NCBI GenBank assembly: GCA_029990175.1 | Contig: JARKIP010000010.1 | Span: 47,300,001 to 47,364,000 of the forward strand | DNA from: Petunia secreta | Lineage: Eukaryota; Streptophyta; Magnoliopsida; Solanales; Solanaceae | Length of the DNA stretch: 64,000 nt | Reading direction: 5' to 3' | Shown: one piece after another, positions 22,169 through 32,889 of the stretch | Position numbering within the stretch: the stretch's first letter is position 1 | Layout: the number at the start of each line of letters is the position of its first letter | Notes under the pieces: model-generated | The model's input: the letters and a program-made list of their open reading frames with translations, nothing else | What the model was told of the DNA's origin: nothing | Database searches by the model: none | Program-made: the position numbers and the translations under genes

Positions 22169-23989
22169 ATGGCAGAAAGCAATTCCCAGCGAACCATCAT
22201 AGGCGGACAACAAGTAAACACCCCTTGACGCAACACTAGTTATTCTCCTGAGTACTCTCCCGATTATTCGTCCGATGGGCAGCAACAATCTTCCCAAGGA
22301 CCGGTCAGGCAAAATAGGCGTAGACGCTCTCAGAGTACTACTCCACTCAGGAGACGACGACATAGGAGTCTCTCCCATGGCCAAGGGAACCTGCAAAAAA
22401 CACTTTTTGATTTTATGCAGCAGCAGGCAGAAGTAAACCGGGGAATCAACGAAGCACTAACCTCTCTCCGGAGAAGCAATCTTTCAACCGCAGGGGCTGA
22501 CGCTGCAGCGCCTAACCCCAATGCACCCTCTTCACATACTTCAAGGCAAGGAGAAGAGCGCAACAACGGTAGTGGTACTGCAGATCCGGCGACTCAAGCC
22601 AATCAGAACCCGAACGGAGGATCTACGGCACCTACAGATATGAGCCTTGTCGTAGAAACTCTCACCAAACAATTCAAAGAAAGCCAAGAAGCACTTCAAA
22701 AGTCTCTTCACGAGAGAATCGATCAGATACCAGGCGCCCCGCCTACGCTGAAGAAAGTTGACGTCCAGCGTTATTCACAGCGGCCCTGGAAGAAGGAGGC
22801 AACCCCAAAAGCGATACCTAAAACATTCAAAATGCCGAATACTCAAAGGTATCGTGGAACATCTGATCCCAACTATCACCTCATGATGTTCAGCAATTTT
22901 ATAAAGGCCAGTGATCTCACCGACGAGGAGATCGAATCTGTGCAATTGAAGAAGTTCGTGGAAACCCTGACAGATGGAGCCCTGCGATGGTACTCAATGT
23001 TGCCACCCAACTCCATTAGACCCTTCGCAGAAATGGCTGAATTGTTCGTAAAGGCACACACGGGTGCTCAGAAGACAGAGACCCGGGTAGAAGATATCTT
23101 TGAGATTAAGCAGAGACCCGACGAGTCACTTTGCAAGTACGTGGATCGGTTCCAGAGAGAACGTATGATGCTCCCCAAAGTACCAGATAGGTGGGCAGCA
23201 ATCGCGTTCACCAACAGCTTGGATATTAGGAGCTCAGAGGCCACACAAAGGCTTTACGAGTCCCTTCGCGAGTTTCCGGCAGCCAGTTGGTCAGACGTCT
23301 ACAATCGTTACAATTCCAAGGTGCGTATCGATGAAGATAAACTGATTGGAACAGGTGCTCGGGGAAGGGCTCAGGCTCGCAACAGCGGATCCGGTGGGAA
23401 AGCAGAAACAGAGAGGTCAGGCACACGGTATGAGCCATACCCCGACCAATCGCGTAACAATTCCAAAGGACGCAGCCGCAACAGCAATAGGGGTCTATCT
23501 CGAAGGGAGAATTCTGAATCGAATCCCTCTGGAGTCCCAAGCCTGCCGAGCTTCAACGTTGAAATGACGTAAGTCATGGCAGTACTCAAGAACATGGGAG
23601 AAAAAGTCAAGCGACCAAAAGACATGAAGACTGATCCCAGCAAGCGAAATCAAGACCTGTATTGCGAATTCTACCGCGACCATGGGCACACCACCGAAGA
23701 CTGCAAAGCTTTAAGGTACGAAATTGCTCATTTGTTGAAACAGGGATTCTTGAAGGAGTTCCTGACCGAGAAGGGAAAGCAAACTCACGCGAAGGCTCAG
23801 CAGAACAAACCTGGACCGCCGCGAGCATCCTCTCTGAAACGAACAGTCAACATTATTTCGGGTGGGATCGAGGTAGATTCGGTTACCTTCACAGCGAAGA
23901 AGTATGCAAAGGTATCCATTACGAACAACAAGCGTCCTCGGTTAGAAGAAGTAATCACCTTTAAGGAATCCGATGCTGATGGATCATAG
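22169..23989 (+). pseudogene. Tat gag of element B
   Basis: A single frame starts at ATG 22169 (MAESNSQRTIIGG) but is cut by TGA at 22226-22228 and TAA at 23570-23572, ending in this segment at TAG 23987-23989; the frame is otherwise continuous into protease. Each stop is one C-to-T change from CGA, CAA or CAG. The Retrotrans_gag domain spans about 22850-23330 (RYRGTSDPNYHLMMFSNFI, ALRWYSMLPPNSI, KYVDRFQRERMMLPKVP). A Cys/His motif YCEFYRDHGHTTEDC near 23660-23705 takes the place of the zinc knuckle, as in other Tat gags. The N-terminal 150 codons are Gln/Ser/Arg-rich. Confidence 0.85.
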
Positions 23990-24433
23990 TTTCCGCATGC
24001 TGATGCGTTAGTCATAACGTTACGCGTGGTGGAGTTCGACGTGAAGAGAGTGCTCATCGATGCGGGCAGCTCTGCGAATATTATCCAGTCGCGAGTCGTA
24101 ATTGAAATGCAGCTAGCAGATAAGATTGTGCCGGTATCTCGAGTTCTTTCCGGTTTCAACAATTCAAGCGAAAAGACTCTCGGGGAGATCACCTTGATGA
24201 CTTTGGCTGAGGGGGTAGCAAAGGAGACAACTTTTCATGTTGTCGATGCGGATTTAGCCTACAACATCATTCTGGGCAGACCTTGGATCCACGACATGCA
24301 AGCCGTCCCGTCTACCTATCATCAGGTGTTGAAGTTCCCATCCGAGTGGGGAATACGTGAAGTCCGAGGAGAGCAACGCACTGCACGAGATTGTTACTCG
24401 GTAGCCCTCAAGCTACCCGAGGAAAACAAATAG
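23990..24433 (+). pseudogene. aspartic protease of element B
   Basis: In frame with gag. The active site is VLIDAGSSANII (24047-24082), with the flap-side GFNNSSEKTLGEI and the conserved NIILGRPWIHDMQAVPSTYH further on. The catalytic Asp is retained. The frame ends at TAG 24431-24433, again one C-to-T step from CAG, and resumes unchanged in the RT segment. Confidence 0.85.
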
Positions 24434-25440
24434 CAATTACAGCAACCGGGGCCGAATACTGCACCTGAGGAGATTAAGTACGAAGTCCCGGAGTTCATCG
24501 CCAAGATGGATGAGAAAGAAAACCTCATGCCAACAGTAGAAGCCCTGGAACCCGAAGAGCTGTTCACGGATAAACCAGCGCGAAAGGTGTATTTGGGAAC
24601 TGAACTGAGCGAACGCCTGCGGGGAGATATCCTTCGATTCCTCAAGGAGCGGCATGCAACATTCGCCTGGTCCCATGCAGATATGACAGGTATTTCTCCT
24701 GACATCATTACTCACAGGTTGCACGTTGATCCGTACCACCGCCCGGTGAAACAGAAGACGCGCCAGCAAGGAGCTTTCCGAAATCAGGTAATCAATGACG
24801 AGGTCGATCGGCTGTTGAAGATTGGTTCAGTACGTGAAGTCAAATACCCATACTGGGTAGCAAACGTGGTTGTCGTACCTAAAAAGAACGGCAAGTTGCG
24901 AGTCTGCATTGACTTCACAGATCTGAACAAAGCCTGTCCGAAGGATTCATATCCTCTTCCCAGGATAGATCAGCTAATCGACGCAACAGCCGGACACGAA
25001 GTGTTAACCTTCCTCGATGCGTACTCCGGATACAACCAGATACTGATGGACCCTGAAGACCAGGAAAAAACGGCATTCATAACCTGTCGAGGTACGTATT
25101 GGTATAAAGTTATGCCATTTGGATTAAAAAATGCAGGTGCGATCTATCAGCGTCTAGTCAACCGAATGTTCCATGACCATATCGGAAAGACTATGGAAGT
25201 ATACATTGACGACATGCTGATAAAATCCAAACGGGCAGAAAACCATCTGGCACATCTGAAAGAAGCTTTCCAAATTTTGGATCAGTACAACATGAAATTG
25301 AATCCAGAGAAATGCGCTTTCGGAGTTGGATCGGGAAATTTCTGGGGTTCATTGTTTCTCAGTGAGGCATTGAAGTCAATCCCGCTCAGATTAAAGCTAT
25401 TGAATCAATCCCAGATGTACTTCGCGATAAGAAAGCGGTC
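24434..25440 (+). pseudogene. reverse transcriptase of element B
   Basis: RVT_1 domain of gypsy type: VVPKKNGKLRVCIDFTDLN, FLDAYSGYNQILMDPEDQ, VMPFGLKNAGAIYQRLVN and the catalytic YIDD box (EVYIDDMLIKS near 25197-25230). The correct frame is lost by a 1-base deletion near 25340 (GFGVGSGNFWG instead of a KFLGF-type motif); the continuation frame has TGA at 25363-25365, one step from CGA, before reading GIEVNPAQIKAIESIPD. Confidence 0.88.
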
Positions 25441-26829
25441 ATGAGACTAACGGGGAGAGTAGCTGCTCTACGCAGATTCATTTCCCGGTCATCTGACCGT
25501 TGCAAAAGTTTCTTCGATGTCTTAAAGCAAAATAAGGAGTTCGAATGGACTCCCGAATGTCAGCAGGCATTAAGGGATCTAAAGAAATATCTATCCAATC
25601 CTCCGCTACTTACCACACCTGTGGAAGGTGAGTAGCTGCTAATCTATCTGGCAGTCTCAGAGTTATCGGTAATCGTTGTACTAGTTCGAGAAGAAAAAGG
25701 TAAGCAACTTCCCATCTACTATGTTAGCAAAGCTCTAATTGATGCAGAAACCCGCTATCAACCTTTAGAAAAATTGGCATTAGCTCTAGTAACTGCTGCT
25801 CGAAAGTTACGTCCATACTTTCAAAGTCATTCGATAGTTGTGGTTACTACTTTTCCTTTACGAAATGTTCTGCACAAACCAGAATTTTCAGGAAGATTGG
25901 TGAAATGGGCTATAGAATTATCCGAATTTGATATCACTTATCAGCCCAGGGTAGCGATAAAGTCACAAGTCTTGGCAGACTTCGTGACAGACTTCAGTAT
26001 GAATATATATCCTGAGGCAGAGAAGGAAGCCATTCTCTATGCAGGGCAGGCTCCGGGTACCTGGATCCTCCATACAGACGGTTCCTCGAGTGTAAAAGGG
26101 TCAGGACTCGGACTGGTCCTCGTTGCTCCATCTGGAGAGACGGTAAGGCAAGCTATCAAATGTCCCTTCATTACTAACAATGAGGCCGAATATGAGGCCG
26201 TTATTGCAGGATTAGAATTGGCACGGAACTATGGGGCGACCATAGTCAAGCTAAAAAGCGACTCTCAGTTAGTGATCAATCAGATCAATGGGGGCTTCGT
26301 TGCACGAGAACCCAGGATGCAGGCGTACCTCGGCCGAGTGAAAGAACTCTTGGCACAGTTCGACGGCTGGGAAGCAATTCAGATTCCACGGGAAGAGAAT
26401 CACGAGGCTGATGCTCTTGCAAACATGGGGTCGGTTGCAGAAGTAGGGGCGGCTAGTTCTTCAACTATTGTTCAACTTCTCTACACAACTATGGACAGGG
26501 AAAAGTTTGAAGTCAACGCCGTCAGCACTACCTGGGACTGGAGGAATGAGATAATGAATTATCTTATCCATGGGACTCTGCCCGCAGATGCAAAGGCTGC
26601 TCGTAAACTCCGAGTAAAAGCTGCCCGATACACCATTTTCAATGACGAGCTGTACCGAAGGATGTTCGCGGGACCCCTCGCAAAATGTCTCGGGCCAAAT
26701 CAGACTAATTATGTGATGAGAGAAGTCCACGAAGGCTGTTGCGGAAATCATTCCGGAGGTAAGGCATTAACCCGGAAGTTGATACGTGCAGGTTATTATT
26801 GGGACAAAAATGGAGAAAGACGCAAATGA
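25441..26829 (+). pseudogene. dual RNase H region of element B
   Basis: The first RNase H, of ordinary gypsy type, covers about 25620-26000 (YYVSKALIDAETRYQPLEKL, WAIELSEFDITYQPR), with TAG at 25633-25635 just before LLIYLAVSEL. A second, archaeal/plant-type RNase H follows at about 26060-26440. It starts HTDGSSSVKGSGLGLVLVAP and keeps acidic residues in TDGS, NEAEYEA, KSDSQLV and HEADALANMGS. This tandem arrangement is characteristic of the Tat lineage. The integrase zinc-binding start (MREVHEGCCGNHSGG) closes the segment; a 1-base insertion near 26801-26803 ends the frame. Confidence 0.85.
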
Positions 26830-27774
26830 GTTTGTCAAGAAATGTGACAAATGCCAGGTTTGCCCATCTTCTCCATCAGCCAGCCGAACCGTTGCATTCA
26901 ATAATCTCCCCGTGGCCCGTCATGAATTAGGGGATGGACATTGTTGGTCCTCTTCCCACGGCACCAAGGGGGATGCATTTTTTTACTGATCATCACTGAT
27001 TATTTCATAAAGTGGGTCGAGGCAGCAGCATATTCGAAGATACGGCAAACAGAGGTTATCGATTTTCTCTGGCGCTTTGTCATATGCCGCTTTGGAGCAC
27101 CTAAGGTAATAGTCATGGACAATGGCCCGCAGTTCGTCGGTCAGAAAGTGACTAGGTTCCTTGACGATTTACGCATTAAGAGGATCACTTCTTCTCCATA
27201 TCATCCTGTCGCCAACGGGCAGGCCGAATCTACCAACAAAATCATTGTTGAATCTCTTAAAAAGCGCCTCGAGCAGGCAAAGGGATGTTAGGTAGAAGAG
27301 CTACCTGGAGTATTGTGGGCTTATCGCACCACAGTAAAAATGAGTACTGGGGAGACTCCTTAATCATTGGTATATGGTGCAGACGCTCTGATCCCAGTCG
27401 AGATAGGAGAAACCAGTCTGCGATATGCTTATGCCACTGAGGAATCAAACTCAGTTAACCTATCCGAAGAGCTGGATCTCCTTGAAGAACGCAGAAAACT
27501 GGCCCTCGTATGAGTGGTTGCCCAAAAAGAACGAATCGAAAAATACTACAATTGGGGAATGCGCGTACGAAGCTTCCAAGTCGGGGACTTTGTACTCAGA
27601 AAGGTTTCCCAGAGCACACAGGAGACGAATGCAGGGAAACTTGGCCCTAACTGGGAAGGACCCTACAAAGTGATTGCTTCGGTCGGCAAGGGGTCTTACC
27701 GCTTGGCACGACCAGATGGTTCGATTGTCTCGAACAGTTGGAATGTGGTTCACCTCAAAAGGTATCACTTCTGA
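26690..27774 (+). pseudogene. integrase of element B
   Basis: HHCC zinc-binding motif (HEGCCGNHSGG and KKCDKCQ), then the catalytic core: MDIVGPLP at 26934, ITDYFIKWVEA, VMDNGPQFVG (second Asp) and NGQAESTNKII (Glu). The C-terminal part (FQVGDFVLRKV, LGPNWEGPYKVIASVGKGSY) ends HLKRYHF at 27774 with no chromodomain. The frame changes two or three times between 26800 and 27000 and is cut by TAG at about 27288-27291, TAA at about 27361 and TGA at about 27511. Confidence 0.85.
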
Positions 27775-27884
27775 GTGATAAAAACGGTTAGTTACTCTAC
27801 ACTCACCTTTTTATCTTTACATGAAAGTTCTTACTCTTGTTATATATTCTCTCTAAATGGTACTAACGACCTGAACAAGGTCAG

Positions 27885-27957
27885 ATCCGTTTAGCTCAAC
27901 TGGCAGAGCTCGAAGTTCTTAACTCTGCGGCTGTGGGTTCGAATCCCACAACGGACT
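27885..27957 (+). tRNA. tRNA-Lys(CTT)-like sequence inside element B
   Basis: 73 nt that fold as a tRNA: acceptor ATCCGTT with AACGGAC (6 of 7 pairs; position 1 is A instead of the expected G), D stem GCTC/GAGC with loop AACTGGCA, anticodon stem CGAAG/CTCTG (one mismatch, one wobble) with loop TTCTTAA giving anticodon CTT, a 5-nt variable loop, and T stem GTGGG/CCCAC with loop TTCGAAT. Both Pol III box positions look good (TAGCTCAACTGGCAGAGC, GGTTCGAATCC). No CCA is encoded and no T4 terminator is close downstream. It lies about 110 bases after pol and could be a captured tRNA gene, a decayed tRNA gene or a tRNA-derived SINE head. Confidence 0.7.
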
Positions 27958-27959
27958 CA

Positions 27960-28778
27960 CTCCTCGTTTGGTTATATGTGTTCAATATACGACTCACCGA
28001 AAACTCTTTTCATATTATCACTTTACGTGTTCCAACATGAAAACAAGGGGGTGGTGAGGGCCCTGTAGGCCAGATAAGACCTTCATACAGGCAAAAGACC
28101 TTATCTAAAGGCCAGATAAGACCTTCATACAGGCAAAAGACCTTATCTAAAGGCATTTTCAAAACTTTTGCGTGATACGACTTCCACGGCAAATAAGAGA
28201 AGTCATTCACAAAACAAAACCCTCATGTGACAAGGCTTCCATGAAAATAAGAGAAGTCGTTCACAAGGCCAACAACTCGGCCAGGGCTAACCTCCAATGC
28301 CATGCAACAGCTTTCGATTATCAAAACGATAAGCAAAGTTATACGCATAGAGCAAGGATTTGGCCAAAGCTCTAACGACCACAACTCGGTCAAACTACTT
28401 ACAACTTACGACCTTTTCCTAGTGAAAGGCTAAGTTAAAAACATTCGGGCAGACTTATGAAAATACGAACTTAATAAAGTTCAAGATTCAAGAAAAGTAA
28501 CTCCCAATCATAAGGCACGAAAGCCACAGCGTATGCATACAGAAAGATCAAGAATTCAAACTAAATATAGTCACTGAATAGATCTAAAGCAGCATATGTA
28601 CATTAAACTATAAATTGATAAAATGCCGAATACGACTGATAGAAGTTTGCAGAGTGTTCAAAAGGCCAAACAAACCGGCCAAGGACCAGAAAGTCTTTGT
28701 TAGACTTCTGTCCACCAAACAAGCAAGTCCGGCTCTCGCCAGACAAAATAAAAATACATCAATTAAGGAAAAAGAGCA
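27960..28778. other. spacer of element B between tRNA-like sequence and antisense gene
   Basis: Holds a 2 x 42-bp tandem duplication (28068-28109 and 28110-28151, GGCCAGATAAGACCTTCATA at each start) and short AAGAGAAGTC repeats around 28190-28260. No reading frame of interest; it probably includes the 3' untranslated region of the antisense gene. Confidence 0.6.
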
Positions 28779-31655
28779 TTAGCTTGAAGGGCCACGACCA
28801 GGACTCAACACACCAGCTCCGTCAGTCCTGTCGTTATTCCCTGAATCTTCGTCTTCATCTCCATCATCATCATCATCACCGCCTTCAGACTCTTTCAGGG
28901 AGAGACCCAACGCTTGGTGTATTCTTCGAACAGTGCTCTTTGTCGTCTGCAGCATCTCCTCGACATCAACCTGCCCAGCCTGGATCTGTACGAGCAATGT
29001 ACGCTTGGCCTCAAGGGCCGCAAGCTTGGCCTTGATCTCCGACTGATCACGCAAGTTCGCCAAGTCCTTGGTCAATGCGGTCTGAGCACCCATTAACTGG
29101 GCGACCTGGTCCTTGGCAGCTTGGAAATCAGAGCGGGCTTTGGTTGATTCTTCATTTGCCCTCTGCAGATTCATCTCAAGAGATGCACAGTTGTCATTAG
29201 CGCTGTTCAAGCAATTGCGGCACTCTTCAAGTAGTCTCTCCAAGCCCTGGATAGAGCGTGCGAACCCCTCTTTCTCCTCGGAAAGAAGGTCATTTTCCCT
29301 GGTGAGAGCATTGATTTGCTCAAGACGATCATTGTTAACATTAGTTAACCGATTAAATTCTCCACCAAGGAAACCACACTGCTCAACTAGAGTTTTGTTG
29401 TCCTTCAGAGCTTCCAGCAGTTCTTTCTTTACCTCTACCACCTGATTGACATTATTGATCCTGGAACGAAACATAAGCTCGGCAGCCAGCATGCTTGACT
29501 ACAAAAAAAAAAAAAAAAAATAAAACAAGCTAAGGTTAAGGGCCCGAGGCTAAAGTTACTTCCAACATAAGAACGGAAAATACTTACTCGGGCAGAATCA
29601 GCGGCAATCTGAAAGGCCAATTCCTCATCGCTCAGCTCCCTCAGTACCCACTCTTCACGGGGGCCGATGAGTGAAGAGACCACCTTAGCCAAGCCACTTG
29701 GCCCAGTTATGAAGTTGACATCAGGCCGATGAGTGAAGAGACCACCTTAGCCAAGCTGCTTGGCCCAGTTATGAAGTTGACATCAGGGGGCAAGTTTCAG
29801 AGTGTGCTTCCTCTCACAGTACTTGGGTTCCCAAGCCTGGTCTGAAGGGTAATTCGGCCCGAACTTGTAACGGATACCCCTGATATCCTTCAACTCTGTC
29901 TGCCCACCGACAACTGATCGCCAGACAAACCTCGACGATGAGAGGTTAGAGTCATTTTCTGCCCCAGGATTAATTGTCTCACATTCACGAAGACCAACAG
30001 GAGCCGCCCCCTCAGTAGCCACATTCTCCAGATCCTCAAAATGAAAAACACGAGGACCTCGGCTACTCTCTCGGGGAACCTCTTCCCTGGCTTCTTCCTT
30101 CACTTCTTCTTCCTTCACTTCTTCTTCATCCACCTTCTTCTTTCCCTTGTCCACACGAGAAGGACCTGCCTCCTCCCCGTCACCAACTCGGGGACTCCTC
30201 TGCGGAGTACAGACGGCTTCCTCCTCGGCCCTTCTTCTGTCACTACGAAGATGAGGTCTTCACCCTAGAGGAGCATCCACCTCAACTTCAGTGTCCGAAA
30301 GATAGATGACCTCCTTGGCTAGACCCTCTCTCTGCGTGGACTCGGGGACTTCAGCAGCCACCTCGGCATTCACTTCTACAGGCCCAGGGACGCTGGCCCT
30401 AGGAGGAGGGACGCCACCAGCCGATGAGGGTTGCTCGGCAGTCACAGAAGTCTTACGAGCAGACTTTTTTCGTGCTCCTCCCTCTCCTTGTCTCCTTTTC
30501 TTTCTCTTCAAGGAGCCCAGTCCATCGGACAGAAGTTCTTCACCCCCCTCCCTGCTACGCAGAGCACCTACCGAAGCTAGTATAGCCTCAGCCTCGGCAG
30601 CTGGGTCAGCAACAGGTTCGGTAGGTCTGTCTTGGGGAGGCGCGGGAAAGAAATCTCCCGAAGTGCCCAAACCTGCAACAAAGATGAAACGGTCAGACGT
30701 GGGGAGGGTTCAAGAAAGAAGAATTATCAGAGAAACAGAAATATCCTCACAGTGGTGCTTTACAGTCAAACTCTTGAGAGTAGCAAAGTACGCCCACTCT
30801 CTTTTCTCTAGTCCAAATTTCTCCAGAATCGGCTCAACCCACGCCGTCAGTTCATCAACAGATATGAACCCGTCGTAGGGTTGCTTGGCCACTGCACGAA
30901 GAAATCGAACGAAGATTAGAGGAAGAAAGAGGGAGAATATAAAAAAAAAAAAAACTCGGGGGCTTACGCGTCTTATTCCAGACTTCTGGAAGGTATGTCT
31001 TGTCATCAAAAGTTAAGGCCGAGGAGCGCACAAACAGATACCGGTGCACCCAGCCTCGGTCACTGGTATCCTCAGAACTGCGCACCAAACCTTTGCTTCC
31101 GCGCATCCTGGCATTTACATAGCCATCTTTGAAAATCTGAACACTATACAAAAAAATAAAGTGCTTATACTCAAAAGATTGATCGGTTTCTGTCGCAAAC
31201 CAATCTAAAAGTGTAATTGTCCTATAAATACTGGGGCTCAGTTGCCCCGGGCAGAGAAGGTACTCCCTGCAAAGCCTCTCCAGCACAGGGAGCAAAGGCA
31301 ACCTACATCCCACTGTGAAAGGGTAGGTGCCCATAGCTGTCCACCCAGCCTTGTGGGAAGTAATGTTCTCTCCTTCAGAAACCGGCAAGAGAGGAATTTC
31401 ATCGCCCCAATTGCAGTCCAACCTCATATGAGGGATCACCTCCTTCGTGATCCCCGACTTAAACCTATACGCCGGACAGTTGCGCGTATCTCCCTCCCTG
31501 TTATGAAAGGACTTAATATTACAGTCCGCCTCAAGTTCACCCCATTTCTTGGGGATTATTTCCGCAGCAGTGGCTTGAGTAGCCCGCGGCCTAGGAGTGG
31601 CCGTCGAACTACCAGCAATATCGGAACTTTGGTTTCTCCTGGATCTTGAAGACAT
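28779..31655 (-). CDS. antisense spliced gene of element B: Transposase_28-like domain plus coiled coil
   Basis: Four exons on the strand opposite gag-pol: 31655-30968, 30891-30751, 30672-29588 and 29498-28779, each junction GT-AG with matching phase. Exon 1 (MSSRSRRNQSSD) contains YPFTVGCRLPLLPVLERLCR and LCPGQLSPSIYR, resembling Pfam Transposase_28 ('putative gypsy type transposon'), then SSEDTSDRGWVHRYLFV. Exon 2 reads DGFISVDELTAWVEPILEKF. Exon 3 is Glu/Lys-rich with a nuclear-signal-like LKRKKRRQGEG. Exon 4 (about 240 residues) is a long coiled coil ending in a Asp/Glu tract. Lesions: TGA at 30262-30260 (one step from CGA) and a frame problem at the 62-bp tandem duplication (29663-29786). 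Function unknown; similar extra genes are reported in Tat elements. Related copies lie in elements A and C. Confidence 0.75.
29663..29786. repeat. 62-bp tandem duplication in the antisense gene
   Basis: Units 29663-29724 and 29725-29786 both start GCCGATGAGTGAAGAGACCA and differ at few positions. 62 is not a multiple of three, so the duplication shifts the antisense reading frame inside exon 3. Confidence 0.9.
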
Positions 31656-32220
31656 GATTTCAGGAAAAGAATGAAGTTATCAAGAAAAACTCAAGAGCTA
31701 ATTCAGAGGTTTTCAAAGAACGATGTAGAGGAAATAAAAGTAAGTAAAAAGTTTCTCATCAAGCGAATCCCTATTTATAGCAGCCAAGATTCAGATTCCC
31801 AGCTTCTCTCGAAGACACGTGGAGGTTATCGGAGAAACTACGACCAGATCTGGCCGTCGAAGGAAGAAATAGGGTTAATCAAAACTTTATAGCGCCATCA
31901 TTATTCTGAAGAGCAGCGGTCACCTCGCAATCAACAGACGACGTGCGCACGTGGCTGAGGCGGTCAAAATCATTGCTTTTACCCTTGGGATACGCAGTAG
32001 TCACTTCAGAGTAAACTGCGGTTCCACAGGCGTGCCAGTTGCAGTTACTTTTTCATACGGCGCATTTAATGCGCACGACATGAGGGCTTGTCACTTATCT
32101 GATAAGATTCATACGTCCTCAAGTTACGTCGTATGGAGACAAAAAGTTCGCAAAAACTCCCGCCAAAACTCTTATCCACTCCTCGAACAGATACTCTGCC
32201 CGAGAAGTGCAGGGACTATC
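31656..32220. other. region between antisense gene start and 3' LTR of element B
   Basis: Would contain the antisense gene promoter and 5' untranslated region as well as the polypurine tract of the element. On the minus strand CTATAAATAGGG (about 31782-31771) is a good TATA box about 120 bases before the antisense ATG. The purine tract next to the LTR is weak (GAGAAGTGCAGGG). Confidence 0.5.
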
Positions 32221-32889
32221 TGTATTAGATAAAAGCTGACTGGACTTGGAAGGATGACACGTGTCTTCCACGTGGCGCGGACTGACGTTTCAACGGACAG
32301 ACATTCACCGGACAGATATTTTCCACGGGCAGACCCAAGGAAGTTACAGAACATTTCAACAGTCAACATAATTTAAATGAGCAGTTATTGGAATTATTGT
32401 ACGCGATCATTCATTAAACGGTCGTCAAGACAATCCTTCCAGCCCAGCGGTTACAACTTCGCCGAATGGGTGCCTGGTAGTTACTTATCCAGACGGTTCC
32501 ACCCCCAACGGTTACTACAATCCCAACGGGCCTTTCAGGCCTATAAATAGCGTTTACCTTAACCAATTGTAACAACTTTTACTTCCTGTTTTACATCATC
32601 AATAAGAATACTCTCTCTCTCTTTCGTTCGGATATACTCTTTGTTCATACTTCAATTACTATTTTAATGATTGGATCATCTAAAGTGTGGCAGATATCGA
32701 CCAACTCTCCCCGGAGACGAAGGATACGATACGTTTGCCTCTCTTTGCTTTCGTTTATACTTTACTTTTAACGTTCTATATTAATATTACTTGATTGATC
32801 GTGCAAATTCTTAATCTCAACTATTGATCGTGACCCCGCAAATACAAATTTAATTATTAATTGGCCTAAAATCGGATCTAGGTTAAACA
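32221..32889 (+). repeat. 3' LTR of element B (669 bp)
   Basis: Starts TGTATTAGATAAAAGC and ends GGTTAAACA; differs from the 5' LTR by about 17 substitutions and a missing GC near 32530. Followed by ATTAT, the presumed target duplication. Confidence 0.93.

Larger units (their letters stand above)
21395..32889 (+). mobile_element. element B: complete Tat-lineage Ty3/gypsy retrotransposon (11.5 kb)
   Basis: LTRs at 21395-22065 and 32221-32889; the flanking 5-mers GTTAT and ATTAT fit a target duplication with one change. In order: primer binding site, gag, protease, RT, gypsy RNase H, a second (archaeal-type) RNase H, integrase, a tRNA-like sequence, and a spliced gene on the opposite strand between pol and the 3' LTR. 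Dual RNase H and an extra antisense gene are known features of the plant Tat lineage (Tat, Ogre, Retand). I counted about 17 substitutions and one 2-bp indel between the LTRs (about 2.5%), 15 of them transitions. Gag-pol is broken by several nonsense codons and frameshifts, so it is not autonomous now. Confidence 0.93.

Noticed and set aside
30306..30878. 190-codon plus-strand frame in element B
   Set aside because: It is the complement of exons 2 and 3 of the antisense gene and is rich in Ser/Pro/Ala as expected from shadow reading.
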